A program made the position numbers and the translations under genes. This document shows positions 21,522-32,596 of a DNA stretch of 64,000 bases, in pieces; position 1 is the stretch's first letter; every line of letters starts with the position of its first letter. The notes under the pieces are model-generated. The model saw nothing but the letters and a program-made list of their open reading frames with translations. It was not told the DNA's origin and ran no database searches. Source of the DNA: Odontocerum albicorne (Eukaryota > Arthropoda > Insecta > Trichoptera > Odontoceridae); contig OX463855.1 of NCBI GenBank assembly GCA_949825065.1, forward strand, positions 35,516,281 to 35,580,280, written 5' to 3'.

Positions 21522-22296
21522 TGTATGTACTGTATACAACGAAAGTGAAATACAGTACAATAAACCCTGGATAATAACGCATGGATGTACTGTATACAAC
21601 GAAAGTGAAATGCAGTACAATAAACCCTGGATAATAACGCCTGGATGTACTGTATACAACGAAAGTGAAATACAGTACAATAAACCCTGGATAATAGCGC
21701 ATGGATGTACTGCAACATATACAACGAAAGTGAAATACAGTACAATAAACCCTGGATAGTAACGCCTGGATGTACTGTATACAACGAAAGTGAAATACAG
21801 TACAATAAACCCTGGATAATAGCGCATGGATGTACTGCAACATATACAACGAAAGTGAAATACAGTACAATAAACCCCGGATAGTAACGCATGGATGTAC
21901 TGTATACAACGAAAGTGAAATACAGTACAATAAACCCTGGATAATAACGTCTGGATGTATTGTATACAACGAAAGTGAAATACAGTACAATACACCCTGG
22001 ATAATAACGTCTGGATGTAAAGTACAAACGAAAGTGAAATACAGTACAATAAACCCTGAATAATAACGCCTGGATGTACTGTATACAACGAAAGTGAAAT
22101 ACAGTACAATAAACCCTGGATAATAATGCATGGATGTACTGTATACAACGAAAGTGAAATGCAGTACAATAAACCCTGAATAATAACGCCTGGATGTATT
22201 GTATACAACGAAAGTGAAATACAGTACAATAAACCCTGGATAATAACGCCTGAATGAACTGTATACAACGAAAGTGAAATGCAGTACAATAAACCA
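21522..22296 (+). repeat. ~60-bp minisatellite, 13 copies
   Basis: ACGAAAGTGAAATACAGTAC recurs with spacing 60 bp (65 bp in two units that carry an extra CAACA). Because 60 is a multiple of three, long open frames appear on the minus strand (up to 299 codons), which are by-products. The unit core, TGTATACAACGAAAGTG-AAT, matches the 3' tail of tRNA-derived SINEs at 26285 and a lone unit at 38640-38700. Confidence 0.95.
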
Positions 22297-22445
22297 GTCT
22301 TCATCACTGTCTTTTTTATATTGGGCATTAACTAATATTTTTCTTACGAATAGAAATATTATTTTTACAGTTCTTAATGACATTAAGTTAAATTATATTA
22401 TTTATAGTTAAGGTATTAACATTGTGGGGTTAAAGGCATCGTAAT

Positions 22446-22640
22446 TTGTTTTATCAAACACTGTTGATTCTATTTTATGTAACGGTATAATCCTACCGGT
22501 TTCAAGGTTTTGACCTCATCATTAGGGAAACACAAACGATACTTGTTTGTGCTCTCCTGATGATGAGGTGGAAACATTGAAATCGGTAGCGTTATATCGT
22601 AACGTAAATTGGAATAAACTGCGTTTGATAAAACAAATTA
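22446..22640. mobile_element. Penelope-like 3' tails, head-to-head pair
   Basis: A reverse PLE tail (to about 22540) and a forward tail (from about 22550) meet at their inner sides, so both 3' ends, with the TTTGATAAAACAAATT-type end, point outward. The same arrangement occurs at 44630-44825. Confidence 0.8.
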
Positions 22641-23029
22641 AGTTAAATTACAGTAGTTAGTCAGATATAAAAATAATCAAAAAAAAAAGTCATTTTCTAA
22701 AATGTCACGAGTTCTGATAACTCGACATCTTGTAAATACTGTACTGTAGTTTACCGTTTGAGAATCACTGGATGAGATGATTTTAAAATTGCCGTACCAT
22801 TATCTTAATGCTTGAATCACGTCTAAATTGCAAACTTCCTCGTTCTTTTAAGATGTGTACTCAGTGCGCAAAACTAATGACATGTTCCTCGTAACAATAA
22901 CTAGGTATTATGTATGGCGTTTCCCAAACTGTGCATTTAAAAAGTAGATTGCTTAAACAACGTTGTTTCGTAATCAAATATCAATTAAATAACCCTTTGT
23001 TATTAAATTGATAAAATGGAGGATATTAA
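22641..23029. other. AT-rich spacer, nothing recognised
   Basis: No gene or known repeat seen. Confidence 0.4.
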
Positions 23030-23125
23030 GTATGAGTATATAACTACAAAATTGAGTAATGTATATATTAAGAATACATGGGGGACAATGTATGACAGAA
23101 TACGGAATGAAGTGATCAGGAATGA

Positions 23126-23460
23126 ATGTTTATTTATTTATATTTGACAAGAAATCTTATAAATTCATAATTTGTGAAAAAAAAAAACAGCAGATAATTT
23201 AACGTTCGTGAGGTGCATGGTCGCGCGGTAATGCACTGGACTTTGGTTGTCGGTTCAAACCCCGTGCTGTACTCCTCCCCTCGAACGACACAGGCACTTT
23301 TACCGCCTAGTGTTAGATGGCATAAGAATACCTATGACTTCGGTCATATATATTTAAAAAAAATGTAGACGCTCAATTTTAACGGATCTGGGTTTGTCGC
23401 CTTTAATTTGTCGTGTTCCCAGTAAACAAGGTTTTGTCTGTATCTTACTGTGGACAAAAT
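23126..23460 (-). mobile_element. LINE 3' end (same family as 24403-25310)
   Basis: TTTATTTATATTTGACAAGA ... CAGCAGATAATTTAA on the left, and AATTTTAACGGATCTGGGTT, GTCTGTATCTTACTGTG on the right, as in 24403-24560. The AT tail at the left marks the minus strand. Confidence 0.75.
23207..23365 (+). mobile_element. tRNA-derived SINE, family 2
   Basis: A-box-like TGGTCGCGCGGTAATGC at 23218 and B box GGTTCAAACCC at 23249-23262, then the body with CTCCCCTCGAACGACA and CTATGACTTCGGTCATATAT. A second copy is at 27727-27872. Flanked by AATTTAA / AATTTTAA. Confidence 0.75.
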
Positions 23461-23689
23461 GTGAACTTAAAGCTAATGCATTGAGTAAAATGTAGAAGAG
23501 CATTATGAGATGGTTTGAACACGTGGAACGAATGAACAAAGAAAGACTAACAAAACAAATATACAGTTCAAATGTAAGTATAATAGAAGGTGTGGTAGAG
23601 GAAGACCTAGGGTGTATTTTGAAAAAAGGAAATGTAAAAAATCACAGAAACCGTAGGAAGGGTACATGACATATAAACAGCACTTTGAT

Positions 23690-24400
23690 TTGCAACTTGA
23701 AAATGGAGATGACCATGTTTCCAAAACATAAATTTATTTCAGCTCGCATAAAAACGGATGTAACTCGGATAAATATCTTTCATTTCTGTTTTCTGGTAAT
23801 TTACTGACAAAATGAAGGAATATCATTTTAACATATGTCAGCAGAGCGTGACGTTATGGAAATACGAGTAGATGGATACTTCGGAAGCAATTTATCCAGA
23901 CGTCATCCACCTCAAACGTGGCCGTATTTGTTATGAAGATAAAGGAAATGCCGAGGTGTATTTAGAGATCGGAATCTCTTTATATACCCGTTGCCACGCA
24001 ACCGCCGAGGAATCCGCCCTGGAGTTGGTTTTTGTCTTTTTTATTCCTTCTGCTGTCTTCGTAGGGAATTACTTACAATGTGTATTATGTATTGTGCTCT
24101 AATGCCCCTTAAACACGATACTTCAATCGCGTGTGGTTTTCCAGATTTTTATTTACAGTCGATTTCGACCATTTATATTTTTTTTTAACAAATTGCAATT
24201 AAAATTCTAAGTTCGCGCGATAACCAAAAATGCAGTTCAGTTCAATCCCATAACAACCCACGCTGTTATAGGGAACAAAATATCTACACTGAAAGATCGG
24301 GATGTTCTTTTAAATTGGGATTCCGACCCACTTTTATTGACAGATATTACAAAAAAAAACAAGTCGAGTGTAAGGATAGGAAGGTGATTTTATTTTTTTA
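23690..24400. other. spacer with unassigned ORF
   Basis: A 76-codon frame at 23872-24102 starts MDTSEAIYPDVIHLKRGRIC. No domain is recognised and no splice signals stand out. The rest is AT-rich. Confidence 0.3.
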
Positions 24401-24402
24401 TT

Positions 24403-25310
24403 ATTTATTTATTATTACACATGACAAGAAATATACATAATTTGCGAAAAAACAACAGGTAATTTAATTTGGACATACAATTTTAATGGATCTGGGTTTG
24501 TAGCCTTTCATTTGTCGTATCCACAGCAAACTAGGCTTTTGCCTGTATCTCACTGAGTATATTTAACATGAAAAAATAAATCGATACTTATTTCCGATTT
24601 TTGATTACACAAAAACAAAACCCCGTTGCACGTTCTCATCAACCTGACGAACAGTGACACTCAATTACAACTGGAAACATAATGCGAAATTAAACTCCTC
24701 ACGCATCATCACTCCAAAAAGACCAAAAGTATTCATCCACAATATACCGCACAAAATCATAAGAATAAAAATAAAAACAAAAATACACATAAACACAAAT
24801 ACAAAAACAACAAGAATAAACCCACACTCACGAGCTCACACAAATCTTTTCCACACGTCATTCATCCTGAAAGCCCAAGTACTCAAAATGCTGTCGCAAT
24901 AACAACCACGCTCCGATCGATTGTTTAAATGGTTTTCCTACCTTTACCCTTATTGAATTCGGCACGCCATTGTATGTCATGGGAGCCAAATAAGCATATT
25001 GCCTTTGGGCAAAAAAGGTTTTAACTCGAGGGATGGGGAACATTTCATTAGTTGCCATGCGTGTCATGTGTCTCTGTTGAGTCTGCGTCTTCCCTTCCTC
25101 TCGATGGTAGTGCCAGAGAATGGATTTGAGGGGCAAATTGGCTATGTTCAGGACCTGATATTGAAAAGCTCTGCCGTGGGATACCGGGCAGGAAGTTTAT
25201 TAATTATTTTCACAATCAATCTTTGGGAAACCTGCAATATGTGTTTTTGGGTTAAGGTGCATCCCCCCCAAACTGATATACCTTAAGAAAGTGCTGACTG
25301 ACATAAGGCG
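24403..25310 (-). pseudogene. LINE 3' part, unplaced family
   Basis: The left end is a TTATTTATTATT tail followed by a 3' UTR shared (inverted) with 58760-59109. On the minus strand, about 25290-25180, the frame reads GGCTLTQKHILQVSQRLIVK and INKLPARYP, which looks like protein-coding LINE sequence. I could not place the clade. Confidence 0.5.
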
Positions 25311-25329
25311 AAGTATATACTGATGGCAG

Positions 25330-25560
25330 CGGTCATTAGATTACATTTCTTACCTAAACATATTTGGTAAGAGGCTGTAGAAAACTTACTAAGGTAAGAC
25401 GGCCTACAAAGAAACCTTTATAAATCTTCCGATATATGATAGTAACACATTCGGCTTTAGGTGGAGTGTAGTATATGTGTGTGTAGTGTTCATATATTAT
25501 ATAATCATAACCTGTGTTTCCTAAAGCTGCACACGCCACCCATATCTATTGAAAGTTTGA
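25330..25560 (-). mobile_element. LINE family B 3' end
   Basis: ACATATTTGGTAAGAGGCTG, ACACATTCGGCTTTAGGTGG and the reverse of the FRKH-type region at its right end. Confidence 0.7.
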
Positions 25561-25564
25561 AGCA

Positions 25565-25970
25565 GACAAAAATCGATTGGATAAAAATTTTACTCGAGGA
25601 AACAAACGTTAATAAATAATAAAGATCATCAATTTATTTTATATTACGCAATAATAATATGAGTGTTGCAATCACTAAAAAAAGCGTTAAAATGAAGAAA
25701 AATCATATAATCCATTTTAAATGTATTTTGTTTCATACAAGCTCATACAAAGCGGTTTGTTATTTCCTAAATTCTTTAAAAACATAAATATATGGGTTAG
25801 GTCCTTTTTACGTATATACGTCCATGTGTTACCATCTTCGAGCGTCATATAACCATTACAGATATTTTTAAACCACATTTGACAAACACGATCGCTTATT
25901 AAATTGTCGCCATATACTGTACATTTATTATATATATTTTGATTTGTGTTGCATTTTTTCCTTTGCGGTA
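25565..25970. other. AT-rich spacer, nothing recognised
   Basis: No coding frame or known repeat seen. Confidence 0.4.
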
Positions 25971-25977
25971 TTAAAAA

Positions 25978-26322
25978 CGACCTCCGTAGCCTAGTTGGTT
26001 AGACGCCTGTTTCCAAACCCGGAGGTTGCGAGTTCAAATCAGGCTGGCATCCATATTTAAAAAAAAATCCAGTCTGGTTTCCACTTAAGCATCTTTAACA
26101 TATTTTTTGTTGGTCGGAAAAAAACTGTCATATGGTACTGTATATGACTAAAGTGTAATACCTTGTTTCAAAATCTGGTCCATTTGATTCAGCCCCGTTT
26201 ACCTCGGTCTACCTCTTCTATGCACACCATGCACTTTTGCACATCTCTCTGGTTGGTTGGAAGAGATTGCTGGTTGGAAGAGGTTGTACTGTATACAACG
26301 AAAGTGTAATACAATAAAAAGC
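25978..26322 (+). mobile_element. tRNA-derived SINE (family 1) plus a second tail
   Basis: Best-preserved family 1 head: A box TAGCCTAGTTGG (25987-25998) and B box GAGTTCAAATC (26030-26040), then CCAGTCTGGTTTCCACTTAA. A second tail piece at 26246-26322 ends GTACTGTATACAACGAAAGT then an ATAC/AATA run, the sequence amplified at 21522-22296. Confidence 0.8.
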
Positions 26323-26329
26323 ATCAAAC

Positions 26330-27065
26330 ACTGAAAACGCAACTTATTTCGGTCCATCTCAAAATTACGCTTAAAATCGTTCAATAGTTACAGAAAAATG
26401 CGCTTAACTATGGCCTTTCATAATAATATACATTCTTAGAATGAAGTTTGTAATAAAAATTTCGCACGAACGACATCTATCCGAGAAATACCAAATTATC
26501 ATACTTTCCAGAAAACCTTAACATGAAAGTGTTCGTCATTTTTGTATTGTATAAACAAATAAAAGATAAAAATTATTATTCCGAGCCGTTTAATCTATTC
26601 GTTTATGATAAGTTATAAAACTCGTTATTTTATAAGTTTACATAAACTAATGATTACAGATATATCATAATCGTTCAATGAGCGATAGCGCGACCTTACA
26701 TATTCGAATGATTGCTTTTCTAATATTGTTCTATCCTTTCTTTATGATCTGTCGTTCACAAATTAGGTCTCGCCGTTCAGTTTAATTAAATCTCTTTGCC
26801 CTACTTCGCTTTCCCTCCCTTTATCGTCACCGGGGGTGGCCAGGGGTTGATGGAGTTTTATTAATCGACCTTTTTTGACATTTCAATTCAACCGCGCCGG
26901 CTTTTTTCCTTTCGGGGGCAATATTGAAATGGATGATCTGTTTTGTGAAAGTGATCAACAACCTTTTAAAGATAAATTGTCATAAAAAGACATTTTTTTA
27001 TGCAAGAAGACGTTTTTTTCTTCACACCGTTGAGTACTATCGAACAACCTCATATTTGGTCATGT
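26330..27065. other. spacer, possibly host sequence
   Basis: Not obviously repetitive within this window. Around 26815-26930 it is GC-richer (CACCGGGGGTGGCCAGGGG). No open frame of note. Confidence 0.3.
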
Positions 27066-27072
27066 TTTTTTA

Positions 27073-27577
27073 ACCTTTCCCTTCCTGTGCAAAAAAAAAT
27101 CCGCGCGTTCCGGTGCTGTGTATTCAATACACATCAATCCACATGTATCATAAGAATGAGCGATTTAAAATCGGAAAAATAAGAATATTCATAGCCAATC
27201 GCTTAAATTAATTAAATTTGAAGTCAAAAGTGATAATAATTGAAATTTAATTGCTGAAAACATGAAAAAAACATCGGACGACGTTCACAAAACGGGCGAA
27301 GCGACCACCTTAAATGGATGCCCGAAAGCTACTGAAGCAAGAGAAGCGAGTGAACTGAGATTCTATTTCTTATTCCCATATACCGAAGTAGAGTGAGAGT
27401 GAGACGTGAATAGCATCGCTTCCTCACCCATAGCGTTTTTTTAGAATGAATATACCTACGTCACACACTGGCGCACACGTTTGATTGTATTGGTGAATTT
27501 ATTCCCGATTTTCACAAAATAGCTCAGATATGACCGATAAGTGCTAATTATTATTAATATTATTGTTTTCATTCAGA
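27073..27577. repeat. dispersed repeat of unknown type
   Basis: 27073-27311 matches 56823-57054 in reverse, and 27444-27577 matches 59370-59501 directly. Both matches are long and close. The two parts may belong to one element of about 500 bp; no coding motif is seen. Confidence 0.75.
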
Positions 27578-27726
27578 TTGCCGATACATTTTCAAAAGTC
27601 AGCCGAACTACGAAAGAAGGCTGATTGCAGAGTTAAATTTGTACTGTACTATTCTTGTTGCATTGATGTCAAATTGGTATGGTGAGGTGCGGGAGCGGAC
27701 TAGAGTATGTATATTACTAATATATA

Positions 27727-27872
27727 TTTTATGGACGCGCGGTAACGCACTGCACTTTGGACACGCTGTTCAAACCCCGCGCTGTGCTACTCCCCTCGAA
27801 TGACATAGACATTTTTTCCGCCTAGTATTCGGTGGTCTAAGGATACCTATATCTTCGGTTATATCTATTATT
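27727..27872 (+). mobile_element. tRNA-derived SINE, family 2
   Basis: GGACGCGCGGTAACGCACTG (A-box region), GTTCAAACCCCGC (B box), CTCCCCTCGAATGACA and CTATATCTTCGGTTATAT match 23207-23365. Confidence 0.75.
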
Positions 27873-27884
27873 TAAAAAAACATG

Positions 27885-28098
27885 CCAGTATCCTCCGATC
27901 GTCTCACTTCGGTGTGCCATCAGATCCAGTACAGCGGTGTGACCGGTGAGTTTGCTGGTGTGCTACGTCTCACTCACTTAAAGCAAACGCCATGACACAG
28001 CTTCGCTTTCCAACTGAATTGATGTTGGAATGGCGAGGGGATCCTCGACTACGAGGCCCAGCACCGATTTCGATATTGCTAGAGAGTGCAAGTATGTT
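27885..28098 (+). other. exon-like segment, unassigned
   Basis: From an ATG at 27883 the frame reads MPVSSDRLTSVCHQIQYSGV and meets a consensus donor-like GGTGAGT near 27946. A later open block after an AG near 28010 ends CAAGTATGT, also donor-like. The frames of the two blocks do not join without a stop. No protein family recognised; could equally be chance or an old element. Confidence 0.2.
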
Positions 28099-28411
28099 TT
28101 ATTTGTATGAGTATTTTAGAAATACAAGTTAAACATTGTATAGTACAAATCATATTTTCTTGTTTTTCTGCTTGTGTAGCAAAATTTTAAGATTATCAGC
28201 TCCAATACCGTGTCTTGTGCACCCATGACTTTTATTGAGGGATTCCAACACCTAACATCTCGACTCCTGACAGGTTGATTGGGGGACGTTGCTCTTTTAC
28301 ATGTTCGGAGCAAATTTTTCATAGCTCTGACAATATATGATTTGCATATTGCAGTTATGATGGCAACAACTATTCAATCGTTATAGTAACAAATATTTTT
28401 TTACATATTAA

Positions 28412-29059
28412 CTCTTTCACGGCGGGGGACCACTTAACTGGCCCATACATAATACGTGCCGTCCTGGCGAGCGGCCATTTAAGTGGCCACTAACTTTGCG
28501 TGACGATATCTCAGTCAAAATTAAATCTTCTTTAAAATTTTTAACCTGAATATAAGACAAAACGTGTCCTCTAGTGACATCTCTTTTAAAATCATCAAAA
28601 CTTCAAGTACTTGATCCATAAGAAGGATTTAAACAGACCGATTCGCGGCCGTCGAAATTTAAAGCATTTTAAATATTAGCGCCACACGTTCGGGTGTGTT
28701 GAAGGTCATGTTTCTAATGACGATTGCTCCCGATCAATATGACGTATTTTGCGTCGATATTTTTTTTGTAAGTACGCATATTGCGTATTGAATTAATTGC
28801 CTTTTTCATTGTTTATGGATTATTGTTTTCTTCGATTATTGCTTCTTATATTGTCGCACTTTATTTATAGCTTTGATTTGGATAATATTACGTGTGTATA
28901 GTGTCAGCCAAAAAATGCATCGGCGCACAGTTCCACAGTAATCAGATTCGGGATAATGGTGAGTCATATTTTTATGTAGATACAATATAAATTTATTGAG
29001 GTAAAACACCGCCGCCTGTGGGACACACGAAAGATACTCGAGCCATGGCCGTAAAAAGG
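28412..29059. mobile_element. piggyBac-like non-autonomous element
   Basis: 648 bp bounded by TTAA on each side (28408-28411, 29060-29063) with short inverted ends (CTCTTTCACGGC / CCTTTTTACGGC). TTAA duplication with such ends is the mark of piggyBac-type elements. No transposase is recognised inside. Confidence 0.65.
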
Positions 29060-29079
29060 TTAAAATATTAACATACATA

Positions 29080-29170
29080 CATACCATCTTGCCGTTACAC
29101 TGTCGGGGTAAGAGGAGAGGAGAAAGCGCCAAATTAATTTTGCCTCTTTTACATCTGTGGTAATAATAAT
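29080..29170 (-). mobile_element. LINE family A 3' tail fragment
   Basis: CATACATACCATCTTGCCGT ... GTCGGGGTAAG...AAAGCGCC is the reversed family A tail. Confidence 0.5.
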
Positions 29171-29184
29171 AAAATGACAATTTA

Positions 29185-29600
29185 TATAACGCCGTTTAGA
29201 GAGTAAACTCTCCTCAAAGGCGCCCCATCCCTGGATTTGAACCCACTACTAATGACAATTGCAAAATTAATTTAAATAAGTTGAGTGTAAGGATTGAAAG
29301 GTGGTGGCCGTGGTCATTTAATAGGTATTTTCCGTATCAAGGTATGTTAAGAAAAAGATTTTTTGGTAAGAAAACCGCAGAAAACTTATCAAGAAACCAT
29401 TGTAGTTCTTCGATATGTGATAGTCACATATTCGGTTTTAGGTATCGTGTAGTTTATGTGTGCATAAAAATCAAACATTTTGATAAGTTCTCCCAAAAAG
29501 CGTTGTCTTCGAGTGCTTCCTAAAGCTGCGTACGCTACCCTAACAATTAACAGGCAGATCATTCCACGCCGCAAGACTAGCAACGGCAGAAGTCCCGTCA
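29185..29600 (-). mobile_element. LINE family B 3' end
   Basis: Reverse of the family tail (ACGCCGTTTAGAGAGTAAAC), then GGTAAGAAAACCGCAGAAAA, CATATTCGGTTTTAGG and the reversed FRKH/AWN region up to 29600. Confidence 0.7.
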
Positions 29601-29634
29601 TAATACCCCGCTTTACTCAATCAATTTATTCGAT

Positions 29635-29790
29635 TAAGACGAAATCGACTTTAAAGTTCGTCTCATCCATACACCTTCTCATACAACTCCTGCGATTTCT
29701 CTGACTTGTTACTGCCTCTTTTGAAATATTCACTTGATCCATGCACACTTTCCTTGGTCTTTCTACTTGCAGCTTCTTGGCCTTTCGCTC
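29635..29790 (-). mobile_element. LINE family A fragment
   Basis: CATCCATACACCTTCTCATA and ACTTGATCCATGCACACTTT are the reversed C-terminal coding part (KVWxDQVN ... RRCMDV). Confidence 0.6.
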
Positions 29791-29799
29791 ACAGTTTTA

Positions 29800-30155
29800 A
29801 CTATAGAAATAAATTGTGACTGAGAGAGGTAAGAAGCTTGAGAAACAGAATAGTGCATACGGCGAGATGGGTGAATTTGAAATAGGCAAAAGCTGGTCCT
29901 GTGGCATGGAATGGGCTACCTCTAGTGATGGACTTTTAGAGATATGGGTGACGTATGCAAATGTAGGAAGTACTTGAAGGCTTATATTTTCGGCAAGACT
30001 CGTCAAAATTTATGATGTCATATGAACACTACACACATGCGTGTATACTACATTACACCTAATGTGTTACACATCATATGTAGGAAGATCTATAGACGTT
30101 TATTTGTAGTTCATCTTCTTTTTTGCGGTTTTCTTACTAATTTTTTTTTCTAATA
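29800..30155 (+). mobile_element. LINE family B, interrupted copy (left piece)
   Basis: KAGPVAWNGLPLV-type sequence near 29890-29930, AGGAAGTACTTGAAGG (RKYLK), then the 3' UTR. It is broken at 30157 by a mariner and again at 31133 by a hAT MITE, resuming to 31565 with CTCTAAACGGCGGTATATAA. Confidence 0.75.
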
Positions 30156-30158
30156 CTA

Positions 30159-31067
30159 CCTTAATCAAAAAGTTTCAGGACTTTATTCATAAAATCGAAA
30201 ATACAAGTTTATTCATCAAAATCGATATGGTCCCCTTCAAAGTACTCCCCATCGACTGCAACGCACTTACGCCAGCGCTTGGTCCAATCCTTGAAACACC
30301 GCTGGTACTCAATTTTCGGTATGTCCATCAGAGCCGTCTTCGATTTTTTCATGACATCCTCTCGGGTGCTGTAACGCGTTCCGCGAAGCGGTTTTTTAAG
30401 TCGGTTGAACAGGAAAAAGTCACAGGAAGCCAGATCAGGTGAATTCAAAGGCTGCTGGATAGTATTCGTGTTGTTTTTGGTCAAACACTTATGGAAATCA
30501 TGTCTTTTGTGATTTCAATGGGGTCCTTTTTTTGCATGAAATTGAGGTCTTTTGGCACCAGTTTTGCAGCGACACGTCTGAGGCCCAAATCAGTAACCAA
30601 AATGTCTTGAGCGGATCCATAAGCGATGTTAAAGTCCTCTGCCAGCTCTCTAATGTTCAATTTTCGGTTTTCGGCCAACATTTCTTTGATTTTATCGATG
30701 TTTTCATCGGTTTTCGACTGCCACTGCGTTCGTCATCCTCGATCGACTCACGACCACTTCTGAGGCGTTCGTGCCACCGAAAAACACTTCTTCGACATTT
30801 CCAAGGTCTGCGGACCGCTAAAACCGTTTTTCACACAAAATTTAATGAAAACTCGTTGATGCCATTTTCAAACTTGTAAAAAATCGAAAACACGCACAAA
30901 GGTACATGTACTCAGTATAGCGTTACTTTTACAAATGTCAAGCTATGACGCTGAAATTTGGAGGGAAGTGTCAATGATAGATGTGGTAACCTAACAAAAA
31001 AAAAGAATTCCAATCGGGTGACCGACAGCGCCACACGGTGGCCGGTCTTAAAACTTTTTGATCAAGG
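30159..31067 (-). pseudogene. mariner-type element, central part deleted
   Basis: 909 bp with inverted ends CCTTRATCAAAAAGTTT and TA flanks. The minus strand keeps DNA-binding sequence (ENRKLNIRELAEDFNIAYGS at about 30681-30620) and the C-terminal part: NSPDLASCDFFLFNRLKKPL with the last catalytic aspartate, then KRWRKCVAVDGEYFEGD. The segment with the first two catalytic aspartates is missing and stops separate the halves. Inserted in a family B LINE. Confidence 0.85.
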
Positions 31068-31132
31068 TAGTATACAGTTTTTTGGAAGTACCTATTAGAA
31101 TGGCCGCAGTCGCCGCCTTCCTTTCCTTACAC

Positions 31133-31443
31133 CAGTGGTTTTCAAACTTTATGTTACTACGCCGCCTTTTAAAAACAATCGAATTGTGCCCCCCCCGCTA
31201 TTTTATAAAATGATACGGACACATTTTTTAATGGTAAAAAAATGTATTAATGCAAAAATAAAAACGTTATTGTCAGAATAATAACAAGGAACAAAAATAG
31301 GTTATAAAATTTATTGTTATGTTATGAAAGTTTATTTATATATTTTTTCATTTATATATGCTATGTTATGAAAAATAAATTTCTGTTAAACTTTCCACGC
31401 CTCCTTTTGCATTAGTCCGCGCCTCCCAGTTTGGAAAACACTG
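31133..31443. mobile_element. hAT MITE with perfect 8-bp target duplication
   Basis: 311 bp, ends CAGTGGTTTTCAAACTTT and AGTTTGGAAAACACTG, flanked by identical CCTTACAC at 31125-31132 and 31444-31451. End sequence and 8-bp duplication are typical of hAT elements. No coding sequence. Confidence 0.9.
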
Positions 31444-31564
31444 CCTTACACTCAACTTATGTACATTTATTTTTATTATATTTTTAATCTGTCAATGATA
31501 GTAGGTTCGAATCCCGGGTTCGAACACCGTTGAAAAAAATCTGCTCTCTAAACGGCGGTATATA

Positions 31565-31720
31565 AATTGAATGGTTGAATTAAAATAGGCACTAAGTACC
31601 AAAAAAAAAAAACAAAAAAAAACTAAGTATGCAGTTTCGTTCTATATGTCATATATAATGAAACTGCATACTTAGTTTTTTTTTGGTACTTAGTGCCTAT
31701 TTTAATTCAACCATTCAATT
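31565..31720. repeat. near-perfect palindrome of ~156 bp
   Basis: AATTGAATGGTTGAATTAAA on the left returns reversed at 31701-31720; the arms include AGGCACTAAGTACC and ACTAAGTATGCAGTTTC with short A/T-run differences. It begins exactly where the family B LINE 3' end stops. Confidence 0.9.
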
Positions 31721-32330
31721 GTCCTTCCATTTTTATTATTGTTGTAAAGGCTGTTTGTTTGAATAGGAAGTGTTGAAGATCTATCCTCTATGTCTACCCT
31801 TAAATGGTTAACACATGATGGTGTTTAGATCAAATTAGGCAAACTTATTAAAAAAAAAACGGAATGTTTTATAGCATTTAGAATGGCTGAATTAATCGAT
31901 TAATCCTGGATGTAACGCACGGGAAATCCCAACGCCATAAAATCTAACCATCGAACCACCCATTGTTTGTTTTCTTGCTCGCTCCGCCTTATAATGGGAG
32001 AGTTTACCATTTACCATTATTTCCCCGTTCAGTACACTTGACTAAACTAAGCGCCGAGTCCAAATTCATGTTCCAGTTCTTTTTTGCAATAAAACTGATG
32101 TTGACACATCTATTTTTCCAGGGGGGCTCAACCTTTTTCCGGTAACATACATTCTCTACTGTTCCTCACCTTTCCTTTTGTCGAAATTTCTCACAGTATA
32201 TACACAATGATCATTTATACATCTAATCTGTCCTTTGTATTCCAAATAAACAAGCATTTTGTCATATTGAATACCAGAAAAATTCATTTTAAATTTAAAA
32301 ACCTATTTTGACAATCCAAATGAAACTTAG
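31721..32330. other. AT-rich spacer, nothing recognised
   Basis: No gene or repeat recognised. Confidence 0.4.
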
Positions 32331-32332
32331 TA

Positions 32333-32581
32333 CAGTACCCGGCGGTAAGTAACACATATCGGGTTTAAGAAAGAGACTGTCGGCCATAATCGGTAACTTC
32401 GGCTTTGTAGTATCGTCTCTGTCATTCATACCACACCCTAGAACGCTTGACAACGACTGACAAATCGCGACGGAACACGTGTATGAATGACAGAGACGAC
32501 GCTCTACAAAGCCGAAGTTAGCCGATTATGGCCGACAGTCTCTTTCTTAAGCCCGATGTGCATTACTTACCGCCGGGTACT
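32333..32581. mobile_element. palindromic pogo-like MITE, copy 2
   Basis: Same arms as 38805-39036, TA before the left end. The non-palindromic centre (CGTGTTCCGTCGCGATTTGT) is reversed relative to copies 1 and 3, so this copy inserted in the other orientation. The right end lacks the final bases. Confidence 0.85.
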
Positions 32582-32596
32582 TTTTTTTTTTGTATA

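Larger units (their letters stand above)
23030..23680 (+). mobile_element. LINE family A copy split by nested insertions
   Basis: Family A sequence runs to GATCAGGAATGAATG (about 23125) and resumes with TGAACTTAAAGCTAATGC (about 23461), continuing to the RRCGRGRPR-type C-terminus. The gap is filled by a reverse LINE 3' end, itself holding a SINE. Confidence 0.75.

Noticed and set aside
21462..22383. Overlapping minus-strand open frames of 182 to 299 codons
   Set aside because: They are read-through of the 60-bp tandem array, whose unit length is a multiple of three and lacks stops in several frames. Similar peptides appear in different frames, so no protein is supported.
24654..24902. 82-codon lysine- and threonine-rich frame
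   Set aside because: It arises from A-rich LINE 3' UTR sequence (AAAAATA/ACACAAA runs) and is antisense to the element.
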